Of a stretch of 64,000 nt of DNA, positions 36,501 through 51,377 are shown piece by piece. Source of the stretch: Malurus cyaneus samueli (lineage: Eukaryota; Chordata; Aves; Passeriformes; Maluridae); contig CM019216.1 of assembly GCA_009741485.1 (NCBI GenBank), forward strand, positions 48,178,328 through 48,242,327, written 5' to 3'. The notes beneath the pieces were generated by a model that ran no database searches, had not been told where the DNA came from, and worked only from the letters and a program-made list of their open reading frames with translations. How positions within the stretch are numbered: position 1 is the first letter of the stretch; each line of letters starts with the position of its first letter. A program made the position numbers and the translations under genes.

Positions 36501-38969
36501 GGATAAGTTTCCTTCCTTCTGTCCAGAGCTTTTTAAAATGTTGTTTTCTTTTCATGGTGATCCTTTTCAGACTGTTTGTAGTAGCACTCTGAAAAGTTTT
36601 ATAGCACTGAAGACAAACTTGGTCATATTATAGATTGTTCATCCGTGCCATTCAAGTGAAAATTACTCAGTTGTGGACTTTGCTTATTTCTGTTGTCCTA
36701 AAATGTTTGTCCTGGTTTTCTTCCTGGCAATGTTGAATTGACCAGGAGAGAGACTTCCTTGCAGGAGGATCTTTGTAGTTAGATGTCACATCCTTTTATG
36801 TCATGAATTGCTTTAGAGCAAGTAGTAGATTTCCCTGAGTGCTGTCCATCCGTGCTTTGTGCTACTGGTGTCACTCTGTGGAGCTAAGACACTTAAGCCA
36901 AGGCTGAACCTTCATGACATTATCATTTACAGCTGCCTTCTGTGTTCCTTGCTACCCTGTGCACTGCGTGAGAGGGGACTGAACTATGTTCAGAGCAGTG
37001 AATGGTCATGGGAAGTGTTGCTTGTGGCTTGCAGAAGTTCTGGCTAGCCTATGTTACTCTGTTACTGGTTTTGAGGACAGAGCTCAGTAGCCTTATGCTT
37101 CTCTTATATGAATGATTTTGCTTGCAAAGTGGAATGATTGGGAAATTTGGAAGTATAAAAGTATGTAGTAGTTATCTCACTACTTAGTTTTTCCAAGAGG
37201 TTTTGGAAGAAACCCTCCCATCTCCTTGAAGAAGCAGAAGAGACAGATTTTGTTCTCCCTTTTCTTACCTGTCAAGTTCCATAAGTAAGGAGAAGAGAAT
37301 GGGATAACCATGACATTAAGACTTCATTTGTCTGCTTTTCCTTCATTTTTTCTTTCTCCTTTCTTTTTGAACAAAATGTGGTTGGGGGTGGGAGGGCATT
37401 AGGAAAAAAAATCTAATCATTCAGAAGCAGTAGAGTTCCTGTGTGTGGTGGCAGGGGGGACGTGTGTACTCCAATTGCAGCTTTAATGTTTCAATAAAAC
37501 CTGTATACTGTGTTGGAATGGAATAAGAGGTGTTTTGATGCCATGGAGGTGTTCAAATGATTGTGTGGGAAGTGACTAATACAGTTGGGCAGGTAGGGCT
37601 GCGCTAGTGAGACCACGGAAAAGAAAAGGGCTTTTTTTATAACAGAGGAGCTCTCACTACCCAACTTGCAGAACACATCACATGGCATTAAGAAATCTAG
37701 TGTTGCTTTAGTGTACTATTGCTTTCACCATTTATTAACATTTTAGAAATTGTTTTTTGGGGGACTTCAGAGAAATTAACTGCATGTATTGTGTCTTGGA
37801 TTGTACAACAGATAAATTAATTGTGCTAATATTGCGTGATTCAAACCCAAGCAAAAAAGAAATTGTTCATAGATTTTGGAGGGTTTTTTTTTTTAAACCA
37901 GAAAAATACAGAATTAGGAGACCTCATCAGTTATAGTTGTCCTACAGTGGCCACAGTGAAAAAAATTTGCAATCATGCCTACTTGTAACTCCAGCTCAGA
38001 CTACTTTAAAAACATGATTTCCTCCAAAGAGCTAGGCAAAACTGGGTGCTTTTTGGTATTGTTTTGTGCGAAACAATAGTTGCAAACTTGTAAAATTCGA
38101 AACATTTTTTTGCATGAAAACTGTAAATTTGGGGAAGTGGTACCTAATTGTTGAAATTTCCTTGAACCTGTAAATACTGTATGAAATTACACTGATTACT
38201 GTAACAGTATGAATATGATGATAATAAAACCCTCATACTGAAGTTAAATTACAAATCATATAACGAAAGTGGAAATACACGCATTTTGCATAGCTTCCTT
38301 TCTCGTTTCCCTTTTGGATTTCTGTGTTTGGATTCTTGCTATCAGTTCTTTGCTCTCTGAATTTGCACACCACCGTAAAGTGGTATAAAGTTCATGAAAT
38401 ACAGGCAGAATTGCAATTCTCCCATCTTTAGTGGGGGCTAAGTGAAAGTCCTCGTCTGCTTGTGTGGACTTTTTTTGTTGCTTTTTGTTCCACTTTTCTG
38501 GTTAGATCTTGAGCAGTTTCTACAGGTTGGCCAGGTTTTCTTTGCTATATTGCACTTGAATTTATGGTTTAATGGATTTTTCTTTCCAAGGGTCTCTTAA
38601 AAGTACTTCTGTTGTGTGGTACTGAGTACTGCATGTATACAGTTTGTCTAGTCTCAAGGAGGATGTGAATCTGACATCTTCCGTCCTAAGATACTTGTCT
38701 GCTGTCATAGCTGAGGAGGAAAATCATGCAAAGTCCCTTGTAGATTCAGCAAGTGTATTTTTAATTTACTAAAAGTATTCCTTCTTTGTATCACAGATGC
38801 GGTTTATTGTCTGGTGTTAGAATTGAAGAGTCTTAACCCAGACTGGACTTCCAAATGGAAATGTTCCATCCCACTTAAATCTGTGGGGAAAATCCTAGTG
38901 AATGGTTAGTTTGAAGAACTCCAAGAGTAAACTTTGGAGAAACCTGCTTACTTGGTTGCTCCTGTGTTT

Positions 38970-38985
38970 AAAAAAAAAAAAAAAA
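38970..38985. repeat. poly(A) run, 16 bases
   Basis: Homopolymer of 16 A followed by A-rich sequence with CGAAACAAAC and AAAAAACACAC words up to about 39030. No retroposon body was recognised upstream. Confidence 0.85.
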
Positions 38986-40921
38986 CGAAACAAACAAAAG
39001 GAGAGAAAAAAACACACATTAAAAAAACATCACCCCAACAAATTGCACATGGGTTATTTCACTAAAAATCTTTAAGTTTCAGTGACTGAGTGAGGAACTC
39101 CGTATTTCAGGAAACCCAGTGTCTTCATGTTTACAAATGCTGTGCACAGGGAAGGAAATATTTAACTGTAGCTTTTCATCATGTATTGTCTGCAGATTTT
39201 TTTCATTAGGTGTCTTAACTCTCTTATTCTTGCAGCACTGAGGTGTCCCTCAGTGGAATTTAGGACTGTGGGACTTAAACTAGATGCACTTTTGTTCCAT
39301 GCTGGCATTTTAGACCCCTGTAATATCCTGTGGTGGATTAAATTGAATGGGACAGGGCATCTTGTTTCTGGATACTGTGCCCCAGCATGGTCCCTGAAGG
39401 CGGTGTGCATTCTGATGGACAACCAGTAAGGCTTCTGATTCAGAGGATGAAGGCTGACCATCTGGCTTGGTGAGGAAAAAGAGCAATGTGGTGTGTGGGG
39501 AATCCTGGCACAGACAGACTAGATGAGAAACAAAACAAGGAACAGAGGCAGCAGGGTGGAGGAGAGGCAGAGTGCTTGCAGGCTGCAGCTGAGGCTGCAG
39601 GGCTCTGCTTGCTCCTTCCATTTGCCCTGCCTAGGATGAGATCTCTCCTGGCTGTATCTCCCTAGCAGCTAGTCAGCATAGAGTAACTGCATGCTACCGC
39701 TAGCAGTTATTCCCTTTGTTCAAGAGTTACATTTTTCCTTTGTGTGTAATGGATTGATTTCCACCTTGCTGACACAAATGTATAGAAGCTGATACTCTCC
39801 CATAGAAATGTTTTGGAGGAGTAGACAATTATTACAACTTTCATGAGTCTAGGAGCCCTGAGATGAGAGAAGATAATGTAAGAATGAAGGTAGAAGAACT
39901 TTATTGTCATTTTTTTCCTTGATGCTATCAGATCCCTCCAGGGTGATCCTAGCCAAGTCCCTGGGGACTTCTCACAGATGACCACTTACTGCAGTGACTC
40001 AGTTTGTGAGCTCACCTTTGGCACTCAAAATCACTAGGAGCTGTGCTTTCAGGTAAATCAAGCTGGTGTTAGGAAAAAGACATTCTTACTTGCAAGTTAT
40101 TAATATTCTATAATTAGGAAGTAATAACTTTCTTTTGAGGTTTGGTGTGCAGAAATTGCTGAAGGGACACATTAAAAAACACTTTTATGATCTGTTTTAT
40201 CATTCTTTCTGTGTAGACTTGCTAGCCTGCTCTTTGTTACTGATTATAATTTTGCAAATGAGAAATTGAATGGAACTGTAATTTGCGCTTGTAAGCATAG
40301 CCATTTGTACTTTAGAAACAAAATGTGCAAGTATATGGAAATCAACATTGGCATAGGTTTCATTTTCTTTTCCTAATTTTAATAATGTTTATTGTTTTTT
40401 TGCTTTATATAATTTTGTCAGGCTTTCTCATATGTATTAAGTTGTTCATTATGCAAAACTTGCGTAATTATTCTGCGTATAAGAACATGAGACATAAGTG
40501 ATCATTTGGGGGAATCATTGGTCAGTTGAAAGACTGAAGCACTTTTCTATTCCTCTTGGACTATATGTGAGTCCTTTTTTCAGTCTCTTATAATTCTTGC
40601 TATACCTAGATTAAAATACTTTACTAGATAGGTATTTCAATAGAGTTTAAAAGTAGACTACAAAGACTTCATTATTAAAAACAGCTTTATAAATAGGTTA
40701 CTCTAGGCATAAAAGTATGGCTAATTATTACTTCCACCTTTATTAAAAGACATTTAATTAAATATAAATTATTTAATAAAATGTTATTAAACTTTCTCTT
40801 GATAATACCTTACCATTCTTGATAGCGAATTACTTGTGTAATTAACGATAAACATCCTATATCTTTTTCATATTTGCCATTTTTACCAGAGTGATGCAGT
40901 TTTAAAAGGTTATATTTTTAC

Positions 40922-41120
40922 AGAATCATAGAATGGCTTGGGTGTGATGAGACCTTAAAGATATTCTAGTTCCAGTCTCCCTGTTACAGGCAGGGATGCT
41001 ACTCCCTGGATCAGGTTGCCTAGGGCCCTTGAATGGTTGCCTAGTCTGACCTTGAATGCTTCTGGGGATGGTGCATCCACAGCTTCTCTGACCAACCTGT
41101 TTCAGTGTTTCACCACACTA
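40922..41120 (-). mobile_element. CR1 LINE 3'-end fragment, antisense
   Basis: The left edge, AGAATCATAGAATGGCTTGG, is the reverse complement of the CR1 3' terminus. It is followed by the expected GACCTTAAAGAT, GGCAGGGATGCTACTCCC, GACCTTGAATGCTTC, GGGATGGTGCATCCACAGC and CTGTTTCAGTGTTTCACCAC blocks. The element is on the minus strand and only its last 200 bases remain, a typical 5'-truncated CR1. It lies in intron 1 antisense to RNF217. Confidence 0.93.
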
Positions 41121-43260
41121 TAGATATTTTAATATAAATTCTAACACATTTATTCAGTTACTTTTTTCTTGCCATTTGGGTGAATCAGCCTGTTCTCAAA
41201 TGAAGTTTGACCCAAAAAAATTTGTCTTTTATATGCTCATTCAGCTGTTTCAACTATGCCACCTTCAATTTATTTATGGAGTGTCAGAGGGAAGAAAGAG
41301 TGGCTTTTACTCGGTTAACGCACTGAATTTCAGATGTACCTTCTTAATGTTAATATCATGAGTAACTTGGTACATAAAAACTTTAGTCAGCCTCTGTAGT
41401 TGTAGGAAATTATGGAGCTGCAGAGGCACAGACTGGGACAGCAGGTGTGAACATAAGGGGCATGGGGGAGTGCCAGGGACTAGCTCTGGAGGGATGCTTC
41501 TGCCATCCCTCCCTATCCAATTGTGAGTATGGGAATGGGAAAGTCACTGAACCTGATCTCTTGCCAACAAGGAAAGTTGAGATATGTTTTTAACATGCAC
41601 TAGGAATCCTAGTGGTTGGGGAAAGTAATTTTTTGGAAACTGTCAGGCTTGTTTTCTGTCCTACTGTGCTGCCAGAGGTTCTGAGCTTTCATGATTCCTC
41701 TGGTTCACAAGCTTGTGTGAGGGAGAGTCAAAAGTAGGCACACATGAATAGAAATTCCAAAATTGCAGCGTTTATTAGGAAACTAACACAACTATGTTTG
41801 TTCTCAGGCAGCAAGGTTTTTATTCTCAGAAATGTGAATACAACTCAGAACTTAGTTCTGCAGCAGGATGCCACCCATTTCCCTTGCTGCAGGGAGCACT
41901 GTGAAAAATATGTAACATTTACCTGGATTTTTGGGCATTCTCTTAAAGCCACAGAAGTCACAAGTACAAATATTCCTGCCATTCTTTTGCACAGAAAGTC
42001 AGTGTACTTAGGGGCATCAGTAGCAGCAACAGCAGCTTTTAGTAGGCCCTCTGGCTGTTTGGCGCATGTTAAAGAGACTTTACAAGTGCACAGCCATCAC
42101 TGGATGGAATTGTGGAGCAACTGGAACAGTTCAGAGGTGAGTCAGCCTGTATATATGTTACTAAAGTCAGGAAAATTAGGTGGATTCAGAGAATTTTGAA
42201 GAGTAGACTTTTCTCCCCCATGTATGTTAGGCAAGAGGATGTTGTTTTCCAGGGAAAAACTACAAAGAGAGAAAAGATGCAAATTATGGGAAAGGCAGGG
42301 ACTTGGAAAAGCTGTTATGGGTGCCTCATCTTTCTTTTTCCTGGATTTTCTGTTCTTGTGTTCATCTTCTCCCCAAACAAGCTAGCACAGCTGTGACTTC
42401 TTCCCCTTTCTAAGGTGAATCACTGCAGCTACCCAGGCCTCTATTGACACTTGTATTGGTGGCAAATGATGGTCAGTGATTGCCTAACCATAGGAAATGA
42501 TTGCAATGTGCAGATCTGGAAGAACTGTTGGGTGATTTTTCTAAAAAACAGTAGTTCTTATCCCATTAAAAATCCCAAACACAACTAATTTTTCGAGAGA
42601 GGCCATATTGGGCTGGACAGGTCAGTGTTTGACACTGTGAGGTGCTTCCATATCAGTGAAATGCTGAATAAGTTAATTTTGAAAAGCTTTCTGCTCCTTG
42701 CTAACAATCATTCTATTTATCTTCTTGGCTCTTTGTCACAAAATCTGTAGATCCTTTCTTTTTGGTCTGGCAAAACATGAAGTTGAAGGGATGTATATCC
42801 TTGTGCACAAATCCTCTTGTGTTCTCTGTTACTATGCTTTGTAACAATTCATTTTTACTCCTGTGCTGCTTCAGTTCTACTTGGTAGCCTCTCTCCCACT
42901 GAGGACTTTATGAATTCTTTGGAAATAACTAATGAAACTAGAATTTCCTCAACTGGTATTGAATTCAATTACTACTAGAGTCTGTGGCTTCAGAGGTGGA
43001 GAATATAGTTGACTTGATACCTCCTTTACCTCGCTTTACGTGCCTACCTTCTGATCCCCAGGCTGCAGTCCTTACTGGTGGTGGTTTGAAAACTCTGATA
43101 CCAACTGGTACTGCAAAAATGCTTTTATAAATATTCAGTGGGACAGACCATTTTCTGGAGCCCAACAAAAATTCAGTGCTGGCAGAAGTGAAGTATTCAG
43201 GTATCAAACAACCTGTTCATCATTTTTCAAATCCCTGTAGTCAATAATCCTTTATTATTC

Positions 43261-43298
43261 TTGTTTTGTTTTGTTATTTTTTTGGTTTTTTTTTTTTA
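43261..43298. repeat. TTTTG/poly(T) simple repeat
   Basis: Short TTTTG units merge into an 11-base T run. Simple sequence within intron 1. Confidence 0.8.
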
Positions 43299-44911
43299 TT
43301 TATTACAAGGTTGAGACAAGATTGAGTTTTTTTTGTTTGTAAAAAAGGTAGGAAGTACCTACAGAAATGAAAAGTAGTGATTTTCTTCTGCTTGTAAGCA
43401 GTTTCTCCTACCATGACCATTTTTAACTTGGAGTCTCTGGAGTTAATATCTTGGAATAGAACAATGAAACGTACTTAGTAAAAACTTTTTGCCGTGTATG
43501 GTCAGGTTAATGAGGTGTCCTGTTCATAGTATATCTTTTAATAATCATTGTTTTATTCTTATGGTCAGCTGCTTCACAGTGTTATGTAGCATATGTGACA
43601 GTTGTTGGTGCAGTTCCTCCCCGCGTGGTTCAAAGTTGCTGAGGTTACCTATTAACTTAGCTGTTTCATTACAAGTAATCCATTTCTTCATCTTAAACCT
43701 ACTTTGTAATGATTCCTCTTGCTCTAGCGTTACAGACAAGACTTGTATCCTTCAGTGAGACAGCTGAGAGGAGAGCAGGAATATGCCAAGAGAAGTGGAA
43801 GGTACCAAGATCACCTGAAGGGTTGTGGGGTGGGCATTAGGGCAGATGCCAGGCTGAGATCTGAAGCTCAGTGAAGGATTTCTGTGCATGCTGCTGAGCA
43901 TTTTAAGTACTTGTACAAAATGGGAAAATACACGTTAATACTCATTAACCTAATACTCACCTAGCTATGCCAAAATACAGGCTGCTTTCTGAAGAAGAGA
44001 AATTGTGTCAGCTGTGCAGAAAACACTGTTGTTTAAACTTGCATAGAGGCAGTGATCAAGTGAAGCTCTCCAACCCTGGTGCCATTAAAAGATTTTTACT
44101 GTCAGGAGCTGCTGAGCATATTTTGGGCTTGTAACTTAGTAGAGGTAAACACAGTTAACACAAGATGTGCATGGTACTCAAGCTGTAGGTGTAGATTGAC
44201 ATGACAGGTAAGGCAACTGGTGGTCAGTTATCTCTAGACCTTGTTGGTGCACTTCCCACTTTTCTCTTGGATTGTAAACTAGTGATCATGTGTCCATAGG
44301 GGGAATTAATTCAGCTGCTTCATCAACTGGAAAAATAATTTAAAAACACTTCAGTCTCCCGTGTTAACTAACTGAAACTTCTCTCTTTGTAGTCGTGCAA
44401 TTGCTCTTTGAAGGAGAGAGGAAGAAGGGAAAGCTACATTTGACTTCTTCAATCAAGTTTTAGCCATTAGTTAGGGTGCAGTCTGAGATAATGTCAGTCT
44501 TGGCTGACTGTGACCGGATGGAGTGGCTGAAGGGGTCTAAGACCAGGGGAGGGATTCTGGAAACACCTGATATGTGAGAGGTCTGGCTGGACCTGCGCCC
44601 CAAAGTTTTCAGGTCTGTGTAGGTATTTTGTCACTTAACTGGAGATACTGTATTAAACTCCGCTGACATAAGGTAAGCTTGGTAGGCCATCCAGAAAGAG
44701 AAGGTGGTGTATGTAGGGGTCCTCATTTTCCTTTCTATTCCGGGCCAGACTCTCTAACCAGCCAAAAAGGGTGCTTGCAGTATCTGAATTCAGTGATGAC
44801 TCAGATATTCCCACCTTCCCATATTCATACACTGGGACTGCTGGTATTCTCAAAGTGATTGAAACCTGAGACAGGGAAAGGAAACCTTCTTTTATCTTGT
44901 GGTGTGTTCGG

Positions 44912-44938
44912 TTTTTTTTGTTTTTTTTTTTTTTTTTT
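44912..44938. repeat. poly(T) tract with one interruption
   Basis: Eight T, one G, then eighteen T. No flanking element was identified on the minus strand that would make this a retroposon tail. Confidence 0.88.
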
Positions 44939-47193
44939 CTTCTTACATGCAAGTATTTCCACAGCCTTATCTGATCACAACAGTACTTTTGCACAAATCA
45001 AATCTCTTCCTCACTGTTAACACTGCGATTTTAGCCAGAAGTCTAACCTGGGGCACTTGACTTATTCTATCTTTGTTGTTAATTTGTGCCTCATTGCAAA
45101 ACTAGGCTGTCAGAGCACAACACTGCCTTGCAACAGCTTTGTCAGATCCAAATCAACATTTTCAAGTAGTAAAAGGATTGTAGGAAAGGTTGTGTTATGT
45201 TATACTTTTCTGTTAAACATAGATTTACATATATAAATACCAGTTGAGATAACTAGTAGTGGGTTTGCTTTGTTCTCTGTTATTAAAGAGAATTAGTAAA
45301 AAATGGGAAGTTCTAAATTCTTCTTTTATTGTAAGCCTGATGTGAAAATGAGTATTTTAATAGCCTAGTCTGTCTGGCTGATAGAACTGCCATTAGGAAT
45401 TTAAATTAACTCGGATCATTTTTCTCTGCTTTAGCAGAAAGTGGCAAGTGGAATATGTTTTTCTGAGCACAGTTGCAGTTTGATTTTCCTGGTATACAAC
45501 TCCTGCATTGTCTGCTTCCCGCCTTGTTTTGCTGTTCCTAATGATTTTCTGATGCAGAAATTCTAGCTGCTTTTGACAAAGTCTGCAGCAATCAATACAC
45601 AAACACTTCCTTAATCAAGGTGAAATTCCAGCTTCACTGGGGGCCCTATTCTGGCAGATTCTTGGGCAGACTGACCTGACACAGTAACAGCCCCAGAGTT
45701 ACAGCCAGCATTTGATCATCTGGAGAATTAACTCAGATAGCTTGGCCGTTTAATAATGTTGTTAAGAAATTACTGTGCACTAGATGAGTGCAGCTCTCTA
45801 CAGGATTAGATCAATTGTGGGGCAGAATTGTCCTTTCAGCTTTCGTAAGATGATTCTTCTGTGCTATAGGTTTCTTCTCAAGTATCTTAGGTAACAAGTT
45901 AAGTCTTTGGTGATGGGTAATTTGCTCCCAGCTGGGGCGATGCTTGACTTCAGTTCTGCTTTTCCAGGTATGGATCAGAACTCTGTTTAAGCTTTTGCCA
46001 CAGCTCCCTGGAGAAGGCTGTGCTGTTTGCACTTGTTTATCTTGTATGTTTGCTCCCTGTTGTGGCTGTATCTGTCATTGCATTAAATGTTAATGGAAAT
46101 GTGGTATCGACTTACAATGCACTGTGAGAAATAACTTGTAATGTGAAATTGGAGCTATACCACAAAATCTAGGATTTGTCCAGTTGATGGCATGTGGGAA
46201 GAAGTTACGTCTGAATCTAAGAAATACCTGTTATTACTCCTGACAATGACCTGCCACTTAAAAAATACTTTGCAGGCTTTCTTCTGCTTTTGCTTGTACC
46301 TATACAACTCTGCTATTTTTTTATTAAATTTATCAAGTAAAGAGGACACAATTTGGTTTTGTGTCGGATCATCAAGAATGAAAATACTGATTATTAATAC
46401 ATGCACAGGAAAACTTACGACCTCAAACCTAACAAAGGTGTGGAAACTAGTTGTAGATACTTTTCTGAAGGGAAACAGGACCATTTAGGAACAGCTATAA
46501 AATGCTTGTCCTTTTTTCTGTGGGCTGAAGAATGTAGACAATCAGATTGGTGAAGAGAACAGTTGAGACACTTATGTTAAAAGCTCTTGCTATTTTTAAG
46601 TATTCAACCACATTCATGCCAACTCTGTTGGGTTTTGTAGCCATCTTTGGGGATGTAGTAGTGATATAAGCAAGGGCATACTTTTCCTACCTCCTTTCCT
46701 CGATTATGAGAGCTTTTCTTTATTTTATGTGAGGTACCACTTTCTGTTGGAAGAATATGAAGCATCATGGAGTGTTTCGGTAGGTACAAGAGTGGAACAA
46801 GCAGCTGTTGTTGGAGAAACCAAGGGGTAATTAACTATTGCTGATTATATCAGTTGGGCTTATCTGTATTAGAGGTTCAGTAATACAGATTAGTGAATAG
46901 GCTGTGTAAATATACAGTGATTTGGGCCCTATTTTATTTGGAATAAATACAACACTGCTTGGCAAATGGGAGCTCCGGAGCCTATTACAAATTTCATATC
47001 TGAGGGGGAGCTTGACTACTACATAGCAGAATAGTAGAAGAATTATCTCTTGATCTTCTCTTTTTCAGCATAAATAATTGTAGGATAAATTGTCACTGTT
47101 TATGAATTTTTCTTGACTCCACCTGAAGGCCAAAGTGGTGTTTCTCAGTGAAGACTGGGGCCGTGTTTTTTCACTGTTGTTAAACATCTTATT

Positions 47194-47632
47194 ATAGAAT
47201 GGTTTGGATTGGAAGAGACATTAAAGATCATCCAGTTCCACCTCCCCTGCTGTGGGCCAGGATACTTCCCACTAGACCAGTTTGCCCAGGACCTGATCCA
47301 ACTGTCCTTGAACACTTCCCAGGATGGTACATTAACAGCTTCTCTGGACAGCCTATGCCAGTGAATCCCTGCCCTCTCAGTAAAGAATTTCCTCCTAACA
47401 TCTAATCTAAACCTATTTTCTTTTTGTTTTAAAGTCATTACCCCTTATCCTGTAACTTCATTCAGTCATAAAAAGTCTCTCTCCACCGCTCTTATAGGCC
47501 CTGTTTAGGTATTAGTAGGCTGTCCTAAGGTCTCCTTCCTTGGAGCATTCTTTACTCCAGCCTGAACAACCTCCAGCTTCCTCAGCCTGTCTTCAGCAGA
47601 GAGCTATTCCAGCCTTCTGATCATCTTACAGA
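47194..47632 (-). mobile_element. CR1 LINE 3'-end fragment, antisense
   Basis: This is the reverse complement of the CR1 3' region. It opens with ATAGAATGGTTTGGATTGGA at the left edge, then AAAGATCATCCAGTTCCA, CACTAGACCAGTTTGCCC, CCTTGAACACTTCCCAGGAT, AGTAAAGAATTTCCTCCTAA and TCTAATCTAAACCTA, and ends in the CTCCAGCTTCCTCAGCCTGT and TTCTGATCATCTT blocks. About 440 bases of the element survive, with small indels, on the minus strand and antisense to RNF217. The extreme terminal repeat is partly missing. Confidence 0.95.
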
Positions 47633-50600
47633 GGCTGACTTTTTGTTCTTCTCTAAGAAAGGTGTGGGAAAGGTTTTGATTGTAATACTAGTGGTTGTTA
47701 ATAGTTAATAGTATTATTCATTGGAATAGATCTGAACCTGGGTTAATTCAGCCTGCACCTGGTGGAGGTTGGAGTTTGACTATAGATGATTTCCTGTTTC
47801 AAGCAAGACAAGGAAGCAGGTATATGCCTTTTTAAGCATTGTTCCTGTGGGAGAGTGAAAATTACCTGTTAAAGTAACTGAGCACACTTGGATTTAATCT
47901 CCTTAACTGGGAGAATTGGATTTTGATTTTGGGGGAGTAAGAGTTTTTAATTTTCTTTCTAATTTGTTTTCTGAGGTAAGTATTTAAATGAATTACAGTG
48001 ACCACATCACAACTTCTATGCTTTTGAGAGGTCAGATATGCTGAAAGTGAGGGCTGCTGCCCAGTGGCTGGGGGAAGGCTCCCACACTGCGTGGTCAGTG
48101 GCTGCTGCTGTGTCTGTATCCCGTTGTGTTCAGCCTGTTCCCTCCTCACCTTCCCATTGCATGGGCTCGTGCAGTTTGTGCCTTAACAGAGAGCTCAGAC
48201 AAGCAGGATAGACCTGGGTTAGGTTTGGCTGGTAACAAATTCAAATACAGATGACAGTTTCTATGCTGGCTATAGGAAACAGGCTTTCCCCCTCTGAATG
48301 TAAGACTATTAATTAAAGAGGTAACTGATAGCATTTTATTTTATAAGAATCAGCTGTGAGAGTTGGCTTGTTCTAGTTCTGTGTTATTTGGCTGTGATGT
48401 TTTTATACCCATGCTGAAAGACTAACAAACCATTACCATTACAAAGAAGGTCTTGCTTCTTTGCTACTTGTATTTCTCATGCTACTGGGACCCTCCAAGC
48501 AGGGCTCACTCCTGAGATGACCAGGTTATTCAAATGTATCATGGTATGTGGATGGTCTCCTGGCCCTTGGTTCTCTGAAATCCTTTTAAAGGGGTCTTTT
48601 GGTCTCACGCCTGGGCAGGAGCAACTGCCTCTATTTTCCAGCTGAGAAAGGGCAGGTATCTGTCTTGTCCTGTCGTCCTCAAAGCTCTTCTTTCTTGAGC
48701 ATCTTTGGATTTTATAGTAAAAGTTAATGTGTTTTCTAAAAAGCAGAAAAATTAGCACAGTCATACTTTGGTAATATGCACACCCAGACAAAATCTGAAA
48801 GCTTTTGTACTTTTCCTTTTTTCCCTTTATGAGTGCTGTGGGTTTGGGTCAGAATCCTCCAAGGTTTGCGGTTTCTGCCATTCTTCTTCCCAAGTTAACT
48901 TCCTCTGCTGGGATTACCCCTTCCCTTTGCCCTCCCACACACATCCGGGGGAGAGATGAAAGATACCTTTCATAATCTCTGGGAGCCCTGGAGAGTGCAA
49001 GATAAATAATTCTGCTAGTCAACGTCTTGGTTCTAACTCTGGCGTGCCTCTTTGCCAGAGAGTGACCCAGATCAGTGGGCAGCAATCCTGGTGTACCTGC
49101 CCTGGTTTTGTCCAGGCATGGGACTAATCTTCACCTCTGCTCTGGGTTTCAGCTCATTGGGGATGCCAGAACACCAGAGCAGAAAGTAAACAACCTCCAT
49201 GCTTGCTGGTGACATGCACTAGGTTTGATGAGCAGTAGCAGGCAAAGGCATGATTTAATGCAGTGCAGTTTTTCTAAATATATTACTGAAATAAAATTGT
49301 TTCCTTTTTTAATTCACTCAGTGAAGTAACAGGAGATGAAAAGGCAAAAGGGGAGAATTCTCCATGTTGATAATGGTTCACCTCTTGCAGAGGAGAATTT
49401 CAGTATTAATTGGTTTTTCTACAAATAATTTTCTATAAATCCTATCCACGTGTGGTCAGGACAAGTAAAATCTGAATATTTCTATTGAAATCAGATCCAT
49501 GTGAGCAGATAACACCTAGTTCTGTGGAAGAAAAAAGAAAATGAGTAGAACTTCATGTCACTGTCATCAAATGAGAAAGCAAAGTAAGAAGCCTTTAAGA
49601 AAAAGGTTTGGTTGAGTTTAGGTGCATTCTGAAGAATGTCTTTGTAGTTTATCCTCATAGTTTTTTTAGGAGAGTTGTAGATGTGACTGTGGAATGAAAA
49701 AGAGGTTTAAACAGGAAACAAATCAAATGTTGTGGAGTTTTGCTGCCAGCAGTCAAGGCCAGTTTTGCTAGTTACGGGTCTGGGTTGTTTCTGGGGCTAA
49801 AGCCACTCTGGTCTCTTCCCACACAGGTGGTGCTGGCTGTGACCCTCGTTGGTGTGTAGCTGCACCATTCCACAGTGCTCCTGGGGATATGGATGTGTGT
49901 AAGTGTGCTGCTGACAGTGGTCCTCAGAGTTGTGAATGAAGCTGGAGTCTTCAGCCTCTGGCTGAAGCTAGATGACCTTAGAGAATTTAAGTTGATGCTG
50001 TGTTTAAATATGCTTTGTAAAGCATTCAGAAGACTTGCTTTTGGAACAGTAAGGTCAAACCTTTGATGTGCGGGTGGTGGTTGGATTACAGTTATGTACA
50101 TTTAGATTCCCTCACACCTTCTTGCTTTTGAGTGCCTTTCTCCTGGAAGATGAGGGACTAGCAAGTACTTCAAGGGCTATGAGACTTTGCTTCTATTTGT
50201 GCCTTTTTCTAGTGTTGACAGTGTGATAATTAATGCAAAGCTCACTGACAACAAATTGTTGTCAAAACTAGAAGAGGTGGTGTCTGCTCAAGCCTGCAGT
50301 GTTTGTGCAGTGTGACTCTCTCTGACTGTTATGTGGAGCAGGAATGGTGTTATTTCATGGCTTCATCTGCATGTGTGCTGCTTGTGAAAGGAGAGCAAAG
50401 ACCCTACTTAAAGGACATGTGAAGGGGAACCTCTTCATGAATCCTTTCGGGGTTGGTCTGTGTGAGCTGGTGACACAATAGAAAAGACTCTGGTTCAACT
50501 TATATTAATAATAAATGGCCTTCAGATGATCTTAATGCCAAATACACCTTTTTGAACACCTGGATCCTTTTGAGGTCAGTGATACATACCCTGATAAAGG

Positions 50601-51377
50601 CTGGTGAAGCCTTTCCCTCCTGATGAGTGATGACTCTTGAGGGATGTTAGAGATGGTAGTTGTCAGAGAAGATGGTTGGTGGAGCAGCTGTATCAGACAG
50701 GCATTCACGAAGTAAGTTATTGCAAGTCTGTTGAAAAATGAATTAGAGAGTAAAAGGGAAACACCTGATGGAGTATGGTTTGTGAAGTAATGAACGACAG
50801 TTCATTAGTTGTATGAAAAGTTCCAGAGTTGTATGAAACTGTTCTGTGGAGGAGGTGGCACACACAAAACAGGATGTTTTTACTATTTGGTAGCAATACA
50901 ACTTAAGTAGCTCCTAATGTAACCTTTCTAAGTTCTAGGTGCTTATTCTTGCTTGTCTTACAGCAGCACTGAGGATTTGTACCATTTGACAGCAAGAAGG
51001 GAGGATGAATGAACTGAAAAAGAGAATCTATTTCACAGGATTTTTTTTTAAAGAATTTTGATGGAGAATGCCAGGGTATTACTGGCACAAATCAGGGATC
51101 CAGACTGATGAAGTTAATGTTCAAAACATGGGAATGCCTTAATGGCAGGTACAAAATGCACAGTAAAAGTTTGTGCTAACTTTGTTTGGCACTTCCTGAA
51201 TCATTTCCACTTGGATTTCATTGGTTAACAGCTACCACTATGGACTTCTGAACCCTGGTGTGTCCTTCAAGTATTTTGCACAAATTATTACTTTTTTTTT
51301 TAAGAAAATAAATTTTAAGTGATATACTTTCCAAATGTACAAGAAAAGTAATTCTTTGCTGCTTTGTAACTTACCAA

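Noticed and set aside
41744..42199. 151-codon + open frame in intron 1
   Set aside because: Length is within chance expectation for six frames over 64 kb. There is no recognisable domain, and no splice or promoter context.
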